Positions 26,797 through 35,337 are shown, counted from the first letter of the stretch. The stretch: 57,239 nt of DNA from Gardnerella vaginalis (GCF_001563665.1 NZ_KQ961847.1:1-57239); one strand, 5' to 3'. Numbers and translations: made by a program. The notes: generated by a model from the sequence alone, not told the origin.

Positions 26797-27522
26797 CTAA
26801 CAATTCCATCGGACTATAACCCTATCTCCCTTATAAACACCTAAAACACAATAATGCGCGGTATCAAGACGCAACATTCTTGCCATAGTCGGAGCAATAC
26901 CAAGCCATTTCATCGTCAATATACGCAAAATATGCGCATGAGCAACAAGCAGAACATCATTGCCAGCATTCAATTTAGGCAATACTGTGTCTATTATTTC
27001 ACCAGTTCTTTCATAAACACATTCCAGACTCTCTCCTGAAGTTCTTACAATATGAACACTTTCTCCGCTTGGCAAAGTTTCTTCACCGTCAAATAACATA
27101 CTTGAAGGCAAAACTGTTGGGCCATCGGACCAAACGTCCCAAGCTTCACTTCCACTAAGATTAGCTACATCTTTACGAGTACGACCTTCAGCTCCGCCAT
27201 AATCCCATTCCATAGCAGCAGGTAAAGGCTGACAATTTTTAAAACCTGCTAATTGAGCTGTTTGAATAGCTCTACGAAGAGGACTAGCATAAACACAATC
27301 TTCATCAAACCCATCAGGGAAAGCATGTAAAATACGCATTCCTGCATCTTTTGCCTGCTCACAGCCTTTATCTGTAAGAGGTATATTCGTTCGACCAGTA
27401 TGCTGACCAGACTCACTCCACACAGTCTGCCCATGACGTAACAACACGAGTCTTCCTGTATGCTCGCACGAACTTTGCGACGGCATGTTTGAAACTATAT
27501 AGGATTGGTAAGCTTCAGCCAT
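26797..27522 (-). CDS. Histidine phosphatase family protein (phosphoglycerate-mutase-like)
   Basis: The 241-residue protein has the RHG signature LVLLRHGQTVWSESGQHTG at residues 26-44, GRTNIPLTDKG, the YASPLRRAIQTA segment and the second catalytic histidine in VLLVAHAHILRIL. These are the features of the cofactor-dependent phosphoglycerate-mutase superfamily. The pattern RHGQT...GRTDIPLT is typical of actinobacterial acid phosphatases of this group rather than glycolytic mutase, so a broad phosphatase role is more likely. AAAGGAG precedes ATG 27522. A lone gene. Confidence 0.88.
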   Translation of the reverse strand: MAEAYQSYIVSNMPSQSSCEHTGRLVLLRHGQTVWSESGQHTGRTNIPLTDKGCEQAKDAGMRILHAFPDGFDEDCVYASPLRRAIQTAQLAGFKNCQPLPAAMEWDYGGAEGRTRKDVANLSGSEAWDVWSDGPTVLPSSMLFDGEETLPSGESVHIVRTSGESLECVYERTGEIIDTVLPKLNAGNDVLLVAHAHILRILTMKWLGIAPTMARMLRLDTAHYCVLGVYKGDRVIVRWNC

Positions 27523-27740
27523 TGCAACTCCTTTACGCGTTAAATATAAATCGCAATTGTAGATTTTGGCTACTTTACGATTAGCAACACTTCCAAGAGC
27601 GAAACCGCTTCATCGCAGAAAACGCATCTTATACCCTTCTATGGTACAGCTGATTGTAATTTTTACATCGATTTTTTTTAATTTTTATGAATAAAATTTG
27701 TAAAACTTTTATTTTTCAGTGATTTCACATCATCCAATTG

Positions 27741-27768
27741 CATTCTTGAAGAATATATTGTAAGAATG
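27741..27768. promoter_or_regulatory. Inverted repeat CATTCTT-N14-AAGAATG
   Basis: Exact 7-bp inverted arms at 27741-27747 and 27762-27768 within the spacer between two divergently transcribed genes. A possible operator. Confidence 0.35.
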
Positions 27769-27938
27769 AAAGAGTAAAAATAAATATGCATAATCAAATA
27801 AAAACAAACGCAAACTTCTACAAACTAAAAATAAAAAATAAAAGAGAAGAAAAATAAAATAAATAGAATAAATAAAATAGTAAAAGAGAATAAAAAAGAG
27901 AATAAATAAAAAGAAAATAAAACTGTCAACTGAAAACT

Positions 27939-27968
27939 TATAGAACACGTTTTATAGAACACGTTTTA
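27939..27968 (+). repeat. 14-bp direct repeat upstream of the nitroreductase gene
   Basis: TAGAACACGTTTTA is repeated with a 14-bp period at 27941 and 27955. The pair lies 30-60 bp before ATG 28001, in the promoter zone, and is a plausible regulator site. Confidence 0.6.
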
Positions 27969-28000
27969 TACAACACCACTAATAAACGATAAGAAGTAAA

Positions 28001-28822
28001 ATGCAAAATCAAGAATCTACACACTCAAACACTAACAACGAAGAACACAAATTAGCATATAACAGCACAATCAACACTCTTCTTAACCGCAGATCCATAC
28101 GCGCTTTCAAAAATGAGCCAATCAGTGAAGAAATTGTCAACACTCTTGAACTAGTAGCGCAAAGAGCAGCTTGTAGCCAATTTTTAAACGATTGGTCTGC
28201 TATTAAAATCACTAATCCTGAAATAAAGCAAAAGCTTTCAGAAATTGGAAACCAGGCATATATTGCAACCACTCCACTTTTATATGTGTTTGTAATCGAC
28301 CAACACAGAAATGCTGTTATAGCACGCAAAAACGGCATCGATACAGAAAGCAGCGAATTCACTCTTAAAACTGGGTATCGCTTCTGCCAATCTCAAAATG
28401 ACGCAATATTGGCACTTCACGCAATGGAAACAGCAGCAGAATCATTAGGACTTGGATGCGTAATTCTAGGTTCAATTTTAAATAATATTTCTGAGTTAAT
28501 TGAACTTTTGAAATTACCAAAATACACATATCCCGTTCTAGGACTTGCAATCGGTAAGCCAGATCAGGCTCCAGATTTGAAACCTCGAATGGATCCTAGC
28601 ATGCAATTCTTTGAGAATGAGTACCCAAGCGACAATAACAATTTGATTGAAAAACTAGTTGATTTTGATGCTAGAGTTCACAAATATTACGAGTTGAGAA
28701 ATGCCAGCCGACCGGTTGACGCTTTTAGCGCGCAAATTGTGAAACTCGCAACAGATTCAGGAGCTAAAAACCACAGTTGCGAAACACAATTAAATAAACA
28801 GGGTTTTACGTTCAAAATCTGA
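28001..28822 (+). CDS. NADPH-dependent nitroreductase family flavoprotein
   Basis: A 273-residue FMN oxidoreductase of the NfsA/FRP branch. NRRSIRAFKNEPISEE is the N-terminal FMN-phosphate-binding motif; AMETAAESLGLGCVILGSI and YPVLGLAIGKPDQ are the later flavin-binding elements, and ARVHKYYELRN resembles the C-terminal helix of this branch. Such enzymes reduce nitro compounds and quinones with NADPH. The ribosome-binding site (AGAAG) is weak. Upstream lies a 14-bp direct repeat. The next gene is convergent on the minus strand. Confidence 0.88.
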   Translation: MQNQESTHSNTNNEEHKLAYNSTINTLLNRRSIRAFKNEPISEEIVNTLELVAQRAACSQFLNDWSAIKITNPEIKQKLSEIGNQAYIATTPLLYVFVIDQHRNAVIARKNGIDTESSEFTLKTGYRFCQSQNDAILALHAMETAAESLGLGCVILGSILNNISELIELLKLPKYTYPVLGLAIGKPDQAPDLKPRMDPSMQFFENEYPSDNNNLIEKLVDFDARVHKYYELRNASRPVDAFSAQIVKLATDSGAKNHSCETQLNKQGFTFKI

Positions 28823-28858
28823 TTTTTCGCGTTAATCTTGTGATTTTTCTAAGCAAAG

Positions 28859-29125
28859 TTACTTTCTACGCGGCTTATAACCTCGTTTTCTAGACTTTTG
28901 CTTAGTTGTTTCAATACGCGAGCGCATATCATAATATTTACGTATTGCAGGATTTGAATGAGTTAAATGCCAGCAACTGCAATATTCACATTTATAAACC
29001 CACAGTTGCGCACCACGCTCTCTGAGACTTTTATCCGCTGCAATAAGAGCCTGCCCTTTATTTGTATACATTATTTTTTGAGTAGATTCACATCTGCGCG
29101 GAGTAAAGAAATACATAGCTTTCAT
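28859..29125 (-). CDS. Small conserved-looking zinc-binding protein, unknown function
   Basis: The product has 88 residues if it starts at the ATG 29125 (MKAMYFFTPRR); a TTG eight codons upstream would give 96. The core YKCEYCSCWHLTHS has a CxxCxC cluster followed by HLxH, suggesting one zinc-binding site. The C-terminus is strongly basic (KQKSRKRGYKPRRK), suggesting nucleic-acid contact. The pattern resembles short zinc-knuckle proteins common in bifidobacteria and their phages, but I do not recognise a named family. Its leader would run through the G-rich strand of the repeat tract upstream. Confidence 0.65.
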   Translation of the reverse strand: MKAMYFFTPRRCESTQKIMYTNKGQALIAADKSLRERGAQLWVYKCEYCSCWHLTHSNPAIRKYYDMRSRIETTKQKSRKRGYKPRRK

Positions 29126-29322
29126 GGTAGCAAACTTCTTAACACTCAAACTAAAACCACATACAAGGCAACCACGTAGAAGCCCTCAGAACGCCAGGCA
29201 ATCGCACGCTAAAGTATGATGCACATCGTGCCAACTATAGGCAATGCATGCACCAACCACGGCAAGCGTTGAACAAGATCTCTGCAGACATAAATTCAGA
29301 AGCACACACCACGCTCAGACGC

Positions 29323-29424
29323 ACCAACCATGCTCAGACATGCGCAAATCACAGGCAATCCACCGAAAGCCACTCACATCACCACGCCAACCACGCTCAC
29401 ACATGCGCCAATCATAAGAAAGCT
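29323..29424. repeat. Imperfect 64-bp direct duplication
   Basis: The segment beginning CCAACCATGCTCAGACATG at 29323 recurs with substitutions at 29387 (CCAACCACGCTCACACATG), a 64-bp offset. About 30 bp align well in each copy. Confidence 0.7.
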
Positions 29425-29600
29425 ACGCGCTACTCACCACTCACTCACCAACCACTTACCAACCACCACTCACCAACCACTCACCAACCACCACTCACCA
29501 ACCACAACACCTCAATCCCTCACACGCCACTCACATCACCAACCACTCACTCACCACCCACACACCAACCACACCAACCACACCAACCACACTTAGACGC
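29425..29600. repeat. C/A-rich CACTCACCAACCA repeat tract
   Basis: Roughly a dozen degenerate copies of a CACTCACCAACCA-like unit, shifting to CACACCAAC units at the right end. The plus strand has almost no G, so the minus strand is a dense series of GG doublets. Strand asymmetry of this degree is not seen elsewhere in the window. Confidence 0.85.
29565..29588 (-). other. Two overlapping G-quadruplex motifs (thrombin-aptamer 15-mer)
   Basis: On the minus strand GGTTGGTGTGGTTGG occurs twice, at 29565-29579 and 29574-29588, overlapping by six bases. This 15-mer is identical to the thrombin-binding DNA aptamer, known to fold as a two-tetrad antiparallel quadruplex. Confidence 0.85.
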
Positions 29601-29629
29601 AGACGCCGAAATACACAAATGCATAAAAG

Positions 29630-29816
29630 TTCAATCAATCACTATTTAAATTCATTTGTTCAAATAAACTTCAATAATAATTCAATTTCGATAATTTTCT
29701 TCTAAAAATGCTATACAAAACAGACTATTACGAGTAACATTAAGCAAAAGTTCAACTTATAGCGTGCAAAACTGTTCAATTTGTTCAATTTTGATTCAAT
29801 TGTTCAACTTGTTCAA
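29630..29816 (+). promoter_or_regulatory. TTCAA motif array upstream of the XRE-aminotransferase gene
   Basis: TTCAA occurs at 29630, 29659, 29669, 29681, 29751, 29775, 29784, 29795, 29803 and 29812, often as (TT)GTTCAATT. The last five are spaced 8-11 bp, close to one helical turn. They end about 65 bp before the start codon. A multi-site operator, perhaps for the gene's own helix-turn-helix, is possible. Confidence 0.45.
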
Positions 29817-29881
29817 TTATCAGATTTGCAAATTATGTGGTTCTAAAAAAAAATCATATAGAAAGTAAAGAAAGACGTATT

Positions 29882-31432
29882 ATGGCACAGAATTTTGCTG
29901 ATGAGCTTAAAAAAGCTATGAAAACACAAGGCTATAAGCAGATTGACGTAATCGAGCTTGCGTCAAAAAATGGCCATAAGCTTGGCAAAAGCCAATTAAG
30001 CCAATATTTAAGTGGCAAAACTGAGCCGCGTAAAGACGTGCGTAACATGCTTTCCGAAATTCTAGGAATCAGCAGTAATGGAATTAAGAGCGGCCATTCT
30101 TGTGCAAAAATCGAGCAAAACTGCCAGTCTACAAAAGAATCACAATTAAATAAATCGCAACAGCCTCAACAGCCGCAACAGCAGCTTACGGAAGCTGAAC
30201 TTTCCGAAACGCTCAAACATAGGAACTTCAACAAATCCACCAAACTTGAGCACGTGCTTTACGATGTTCGCGGCCCGGTTGTTGAAGAAGCAAACCGCAT
30301 GGAAGCAAACGGAACGCATATTTTAAAGCTCAACATTGGAAATCCTGCGCCTTTTGGATTCCGCGCTCCAGACGAAGTGATTTACGACATGCAGCAGCAG
30401 CTTATTGATTGCGAAGGCTACTCGGATAGCCGCGGACTTTTCTCTGCGCGCAAAGCGATTATGCAATACGATCAGCTTAAGGGCATTCCAGGCGTGCAAA
30501 TGGAAGATATTTACACCGGCAACGGCGTTTCCGAGCTGATTAACCTTTCTATGCAAGCGCTTCTTGATTGCGGCGACGAAATTCTTATACCAAGCCCGGA
30601 CTACCCTCTGTGGACTGCGTGTGCGAGCTTGGCTGGCGGCACTCCTGTGCACTACATGTGTGACGAAAAGTCGCATTGGTACCCAGATATTGCCGACATT
30701 CGCTCTAAAATCACGCCTCGCACTAAAGCAATCGTGATTATTAACCCAAATAATCCTACGGGCGTGCTGTATAGCCGCGAAGTTTTGGAAGAGATTGTTA
30801 AGATTGCGCGCGAGTTTAATCTGATTATTTTTGCGGACGAGATTTACGACCGTCTTGTTATGGACGGCAAGAAGCATATTTCGATTGCTTCTCTTGCTCC
30901 AGACGTGTTCTGCGTAACTTTCAGCGGACTTTCTAAGTCGCATATGATTGCTGGCTTCCGCATTGGTTGGATGAGTCTTTCGGGAGATAAATCCAAGGCT
31001 CGCGACTACATTATGGGACTTAACATGCTGTCTAATATGCGCTTGTGCTCTAACGTTCCTGCGCAGTCGATTATTCAGACTGCTTTGGGCGGATACCAGA
31101 GCGTTGAGAAGTATTTGGAGCCGGGCGGACGCGTGTATGAGCAGCGCGAGTACTGCTATAACGCTATTCAGGAGATGGATGGCGTAAGCGTTGAGCGGCC
31201 AGACGCTGCTTTCTACATGTTTGTAAAGCTCGATCCAAGTCGATACAACATTCACGACGATGAACAGTTTGCTCTTGATTTGCTACGCGATCAGAAGTTG
31301 CTGATTGTGCACGGAAAAGGCTTTAATTGGCAGACTCCTGGATACTTCCGCGTAGTCTACTTGCCGCGCTTGCAAACGCTTCGTGACGCAATGGGCAAAC
31401 TCTCCAGCTTCCTCTCCTACTATCGCCAGTAG
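29882..31432 (+). CDS. XRE-type HTH fused to PLP-dependent aminotransferase
   Basis: The product has 516 residues. Residues 1 to about 65 form a Cro/C1-type helix-turn-helix (FADELKKAMKTQGYKQIDV, KSQLSQYLSGKTEPR). A Gln-rich linker (PQQPQQPQQQ) leads to a complete class I/II aminotransferase of the AlaA (glutamate-pyruvate transaminase) type: NPNNPTGVLYSREVL, FADEIYDRLV, and FSGLSKSHMIAGFRIGWM, whose Lys would hold PLP. The ATG at 29882 is preferred over one at 29837 because the latter only adds residues without domain similarity. Third codon positions of the enzyme part are clearly richer in G and C than in the genes around it, so high expression or a distinct origin is possible. A motif array lies upstream. 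Confidence 0.9.
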   Translation: MAQNFADELKKAMKTQGYKQIDVIELASKNGHKLGKSQLSQYLSGKTEPRKDVRNMLSEILGISSNGIKSGHSCAKIEQNCQSTKESQLNKSQQPQQPQQQLTEAELSETLKHRNFNKSTKLEHVLYDVRGPVVEEANRMEANGTHILKLNIGNPAPFGFRAPDEVIYDMQQQLIDCEGYSDSRGLFSARKAIMQYDQLKGIPGVQMEDIYTGNGVSELINLSMQALLDCGDEILIPSPDYPLWTACASLAGGTPVHYMCDEKSHWYPDIADIRSKITPRTKAIVIINPNNPTGVLYSREVLEEIVKIAREFNLIIFADEIYDRLVMDGKKHISIASLAPDVFCVTFSGLSKSHMIAGFRIGWMSLSGDKSKARDYIMGLNMLSNMRLCSNVPAQSIIQTALGGYQSVEKYLEPGGRVYEQREYCYNAIQEMDGVSVERPDAAFYMFVKLDPSRYNIHDDEQFALDLLRDQKLLIVHGKGFNWQTPGYFRVVYLPRLQTLRDAMGKLSSFLSYYRQ

Positions 31433-31564
31433 CCGCAACTCCTGACTATAAATCGCAGTAAAACACTTATTTCACACACAGTCCAGAAAAAGGTGTATAT
31501 CAAGAGGCATATATCATTCAGAATATGAAAGACATTCATAACATGAAAGAAAAAAGAGAAGGAA

Positions 31565-32833
31565 ATGAACACTGCGGCACGGATTCGTACAACTCTTATT
31601 ATTGCCGTTTTATCGCTTAATGCTTTTCTTTTAACAAGCTGTAGATTTGGCGTGAGTCTATATCTTTTAATACATGTTGACTTATCTCACGCAGCGCTTA
31701 ACGCGGTATCAGTAGCACTTATGACCTGCATAGCAGCACCACTTGGCGGCATTATCGCAGATAAATATCAACCAACTAGATTGTTTATAGCACTAACGTT
31801 TTGTTTTGCCTTGTTGTGTACTGGATACGGTTTCGCTCTAGTAGCACAGCATAATCTTATTGCTATTACGGTTACACTACTCGGCATAATATTCGGGTTC
31901 TTTACTGCATTTTCTTCGCCTAATCAAAAAGTATTAATGGCATATAGCGTACCGACTGGCGAAAAAACTAAATTTTTAGCAAGCATGCGTATGTGGATTA
32001 ATCTCAGCAGGCTTGCCGCACCTGCGATTACTGGCATATTTGTTGATATATGCAATCCGCTCATTTTCTTTACGAGCATTGCTATTGTGATGATATTAGC
32101 GGCGCTACCTCTACTGTTAGTTAATCTAAACCAGCAAGCACAAAATAGCGCAAACAATACGAAAACAGGAACAGGAAGCAATAAAACTGCTGGTTTTGCA
32201 GCTTCTCTACAGTATATGAAATCTACACCATGGTTAATAGTCTTAGGAGTAGTATCCGCATTACAATCAGGCTCATGGCTTGCTGCATTCAGACTAATGG
32301 GAGCACATCATTGTCTCACGCTTTTTCATTCGGCATCCACGTGGGGTTCAATAGTCAGCATATTTAACATTGGCATGATTGTAGGTTCAGTATTATGCAA
32401 ATATATTGTGCTGCATTATGAGATTTTATACTCTATTTTATTACCTGGATTCCTTTCTATTCCTTTACTTATTTTCGCACTTAATAACTGGATTGCTCTT
32501 TTTCTTTGCTCTGCTTTCATTGCAGGTATTATTTTTGACGCCACTATTGTCTATGGGCAAACAGCTCTTCTCGACGGCATACCAACGCGCATTCTCGGCG
32601 CGACTACTACTTTTACTTCTATTATGGAGCAATGCGGCATTATCGTGGGGTATGCAAGCGTACTAGCATGGGGAAATCTAAATTCATCATTATTCATAAT
32701 GATTGCATCTGGCGTAATACTTGTTTCAACAGGTATAGCCTTATGGATTATTCAAACTCGTAAACAAACATACCCATCAATGCTTACCAAAGATTATTGG
32801 ACACCATCAACATGGGTAAAAAGAAGCATATAA
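31565..32833 (+). CDS. MFS transporter
   Basis: A 422-residue membrane protein with about 12 hydrophobic segments. The loop after the second segment (GGIIADKYQPTR) matches the MFS G-x-x-x-D-(R/K) signature, and a hydrophilic mid-loop (about residues 193-208, NNTKTGTGSNKT) separates the two halves. GAAGGA lies directly before ATG 31565. The substrate is unknown; the general form fits drug or metabolite exporters. It follows the XRE-aminotransferase by 132 bp on the same strand and could be co-transcribed, since no terminator is visible between them. Confidence 0.82.
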   Translation: MNTAARIRTTLIIAVLSLNAFLLTSCRFGVSLYLLIHVDLSHAALNAVSVALMTCIAAPLGGIIADKYQPTRLFIALTFCFALLCTGYGFALVAQHNLIAITVTLLGIIFGFFTAFSSPNQKVLMAYSVPTGEKTKFLASMRMWINLSRLAAPAITGIFVDICNPLIFFTSIAIVMILAALPLLLVNLNQQAQNSANNTKTGTGSNKTAGFAASLQYMKSTPWLIVLGVVSALQSGSWLAAFRLMGAHHCLTLFHSASTWGSIVSIFNIGMIVGSVLCKYIVLHYEILYSILLPGFLSIPLLIFALNNWIALFLCSAFIAGIIFDATIVYGQTALLDGIPTRILGATTTFTSIMEQCGIIVGYASVLAWGNLNSSLFIMIASGVILVSTGIALWIIQTRKQTYPSMLTKDYWTPSTWVKRSI

Positions 32834-32879
32834 CAAGCCATTTAGTGCGAAAACACAATAAAAAGCTATAAAAATGCAA

Positions 32880-33404
32880 TTACATCACAGGACAATTAGT
32901 TTGCACATCCTGTTGGAATCCTGACGGATCTCCCAGTTTTGCCTTACGCATATGCTCTTTGAAAAAGTTTCGCGTTGCATCATCACAACGATCTGGACCC
33001 ATAAACGGCATGTTAGGCACTTTTTCAAGCTCACGCAAAGCTTTACTTGCCGCTTGCTCATCACTAGCATACGTGTCTAACCATTGCCGTTCCCAAGCAC
33101 ACTGATAATAATTAGATGCTTGCGTATCACCATATCCACTCTGGAACTGAGCGTCTTTTTCTTCTCCAACCAAGTTTGCAGGAGCTTTATATTTTTTAGG
33201 CCAACTAAGCTTTGCAACGGACTCCTGATATTCCTTCTCTATATGAAAAAAATCAACAGTCTCTCTAGACGAACTATTTTGCGATCGCGCACCATCCACA
33301 CCACTCGCATTATTGTTGCCCACTCCTCCACACGCATTAAGCATAAGAAGCGCACTAAGCACACCAACAATAAGAGTTGCTTTACCAATATTATGATTAT
33401 TCAT
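32880..33404 (-). CDS. Lipoprotein of the MacAB-like operon, unknown function
   Basis: A 174-residue product with a lipoprotein signal: a hydrophobic stretch and the lipobox LNAC (Cys25), then a Ser/Asn/Gly linker. The mature part is charged, with ESVAKLSWPKKYKAPANL, QCAWERQWLDTYA and three Cys residues after the lipobox (in YQCAW, RCDD and NCPVM). I do not recognise the family. GAAGGAAT precedes the start. It begins 27 bp after the permease stop on the same strand, so it is the last gene of the export operon and is probably an outer-face partner of the transporter. Confidence 0.78.
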   Translation of the reverse strand: MNNHNIGKATLIVGVLSALLMLNACGGVGNNNASGVDGARSQNSSSRETVDFFHIEKEYQESVAKLSWPKKYKAPANLVGEEKDAQFQSGYGDTQASNYYQCAWERQWLDTYASDEQAASKALRELEKVPNMPFMGPDRCDDATRNFFKEHMRKAKLGDPSGFQQDVQTNCPVM

Positions 33405-33431
33405 TATTCCTTCTTTCTTATTTTTTGAAAA

Positions 33432-34643
33432 TTAACGCAATGCTAATGCTGGCTGTAAACGCGATGCTTTTATTGCCGGCACCACACTTCCAGCAAGCGC
33501 TGTAATAAAAGCCGCAATAACAGCTCCAATAGCAGCTTCATATGGGTAAACTGGCGGACTAACTGGGCTTGCTGCATCCCAAAAACTTGATGCTATAGAC
33601 ACAAGACCAAAAGAAACAGCAACAGCAGCAATCGAAACTATCAGCGCTAAAATAATCGCACTGCCTAACACGAGTGAAGCAATCGACCATCTAGTAGCAC
33701 CCAAAGCTCTGCGTATAAGCAGTTCATGCGTGCGCTGCTCCAACGATGCTAAACCAATATTGATTAAACCTAACGCGGAAACAAAAAGCAATAATGCTGC
33801 TACGATAGCAAAACTTAATTGCAATACTGTTATCACATTCTCGTAATTATCACTATTATCATGTCTTCTAATTTCGTTTACTTGCCCACCACAACAGTCA
33901 TAAAGAGCATCTGAAACATAAGATTTAATTGATTTTTGAGAACGATTTTCTTTATTTAACCAGTAGATTGAGCCTTGAGTTTCTTTTTCAGAATATTCCC
34001 AAAGAGTTGGAGCATAACGTAACAATCCTAGAATATTCACGTATGCTTTTGCTGAGTCTACGCCATCGTTCACAACTCCAACAATCCTTATAGGACTCAT
34101 TTGTGTTGTTTTGCGAGAAGTAATAAATGCCACTTCATCAATCTTGTATCTTTTGCTAGCAGATTGGTTTACTACCATTTCTAATGCGTTGCTTTTAGCG
34201 CTATTACTAAACCATCTTCCACTTACAATAGGTAAGTTATAAACTTTGTTGTATCCTGCCGTAGTGTAAACAGCGTCAACATATTGAAGATTGCTGGTTT
34301 TATATTCTTCGCTTATTTTTACGCTCTTCAAAGCTGGCATAGAAGCGCTAAACAGTAGTCCAGTGTTTGGTTGTAGCATAACGTTAGCGTTACGGTTTGC
34401 GGATTCAATGCGATTTAAGAATTTGTTAAATACTGAATATTCGTCAAAATTTTGTGCTGAAAAAGTAATCTCGTATGTTGGTCTACGGCCGTTTAGCTGT
34501 TCGTTAGTTGCAATAAGATAGTCCTTACCAACCGTACCGATAAGCACTGACGCAATAACAGCAACGATGCCAATAAACATTGAAAAACCTGTGAGGAAGG
34601 ATCTCATAGGAGACAGGCGCAAATCTTTAAGCAGCATGATCAT
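33432..34643 (-). CDS. MacB/FtsX-like ABC transporter permease
   Basis: One N-terminal membrane segment (RSFLTGFSMFIGIVAVIAS), a large extracellular domain of about 210 residues, and three C-terminal segments with the FtsX-domain feature EQRTHELLIRRALGATRWSI: the classic MacB layout (about 403 residues). The coding frame begins inside the end of the ATPase gene. ATG 34643 is preferred over the GTG at 34652 because GGAAGGCGG lies at better spacing; ATG 34637 is another option. The overlap of about 17 bp shows translational coupling. Confidence 0.87.
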   Translation of the reverse strand: MIMLLKDLRLSPMRSFLTGFSMFIGIVAVIASVLIGTVGKDYLIATNEQLNGRRPTYEITFSAQNFDEYSVFNKFLNRIESANRNANVMLQPNTGLLFSASMPALKSVKISEEYKTSNLQYVDAVYTTAGYNKVYNLPIVSGRWFSNSAKSNALEMVVNQSASKRYKIDEVAFITSRKTTQMSPIRIVGVVNDGVDSAKAYVNILGLLRYAPTLWEYSEKETQGSIYWLNKENRSQKSIKSYVSDALYDCCGGQVNEIRRHDNSDNYENVITVLQLSFAIVAALLLFVSALGLINIGLASLEQRTHELLIRRALGATRWSIASLVLGSAIILALIVSIAAVAVSFGLVSIASSFWDAASPVSPPVYPYEAAIGAVIAAFITALAGSVVPAIKASRLQPALALR

Positions 34644-35337
34644 AAAGAACACCGCCTTCCATAGTAAAAATGTGAGAGCAAGAACGAGCCACTTTCATAT
34701 CATGAGTGACTAATAGTAATGTTGTTCCAGATTCTTGAACACGATCATGCAACACTTGAAGCACTTTTTCTCCCGTACTACTATCGAGCGCACCAGTTGG
34801 CTCATCGCAAATAAGTAATTCGGGATTAGTAACGAGAGCACGCGCTATTGCGACTCTCTGCTGTTCACCGCCTGATAGCCTTCCAGGGTATTCATTTAGT
34901 TTATCTTGCAATCCAACAGCACATAATGCTTCTTCTATCGTTTTTCTTCTTGTCTGCTTGCTTTGTTGTAGACCTGCATACAAAAGCGGCAACTCAACAT
35001 TTTCTCTAATGCTTAAATGCTTAATAAGCGAATAGTTTTGAAAAACAAAACCAATATTTCTAGCGCGCATATGCGATACTGTAGCATCACTACACTTTTG
35101 GATTGATTTGCCAGAATAATAGTATTTTCCAGTAAAATTTTTATTCAAAAATCCAATAATAGAAATAAGACTTGTTTTGCCGGAGCCAGACCTGCCAACT
35201 ACCGCGTATGTTTCACCTTGATTAAGTAGCATAGACGTAGAGTTGACAGTGGTAAGCCATTCGCCATTGCCTAGTTTTACACGCGCTGACACGTCTTGTA
35301 GTTCAACCAGTGGAACAGGATTGTTTCCCATAATCAT
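34627..35337 (-). CDS. MacB/LolD-type ABC transporter ATPase
   Basis: The 236-residue ATPase has Walker [10 protein letters not shown], signature [15 protein letters not shown], and Walker [14 protein letters not shown], where DEPTGALD is typical of the MacB/LolD/FtsE group. A Q-loop (VFQNYSLI) and a switch His (LLVTHDMK) are present. The start ATG overlaps the adaptor stop as ATGA. It supplies energy for the neighbouring permease. Such modules export peptides, bacteriocins, antibiotics or lipids, or act in mechanotransmission; the substrate here is unknown. Confidence 0.92.
   Translation of the reverse strand: MIMGNNPVPLVELQDVSARVKLGNGEWLTTVNSTSMLLNQGETYAVVGRSGSGKTSLISIIGFLNKNFTGKYYYSGKSIQKCSDATVSHMRARNIGFVFQNYSLIKHLSIRENVELPLLYAGLQQSKQTRRKTIEEALCAVGLQDKLNEYPGRLSGGEQQRVAIARALVTNPELLICDEPTGALDSSTGEKVLQVLHDRVQESGTTLLLVTHDMKVARSCSHIFTMEGGVLYDHAA

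Larger units (their letters stand above)
27523..28000. other. Intergenic region with A-rich tract
   Basis: No supported gene; a frame on the minus strand reads only as Phe/Leu/Tyr low complexity. It contains an inverted repeat (27741-27768), about 160 bp that is almost all A with some G and T on the plus strand (27770-27930), and a 14-bp direct repeat close to the nitroreductase start. Confidence 0.6.
29126..29881. other. Long gene-free region with C/A repeats and TTCAA array
   Basis: About 756 bp without a supported gene. Plus-strand frames in it read as His/Pro/Thr/Asn repeats and follow directly from the DNA repeats, so they are not called. It holds a 64-bp imperfect duplication, the C/A-rich repeat tract, two quadruplex motifs and the TTCAA array, each listed separately. 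Confidence 0.7.

Noticed and set aside
27730..27948. 72-residue Phe/Leu/Tyr-rich frame
   Set aside because: It is the antisense reading of an A-rich spacer, with no ribosome-binding site and no domain.
29323..29600. Possible CRISPR array in the repeat tract
   Set aside because: Units are short, degenerate and contiguous without unique spacers, and no cas genes are near.
29248..29649. 133-residue His/Pro/Thr-rich plus-strand frame
   Set aside because: The protein sequence follows from C/A tandem repeats in any frame (a second frame is open too), and no ribosome-binding site is present.
30323..31255. 310-residue minus-strand frame opposite the aminotransferase
   Set aside because: It is a long antisense shadow caused by the codon pattern of the aminotransferase gene; the product has no recognisable motif.
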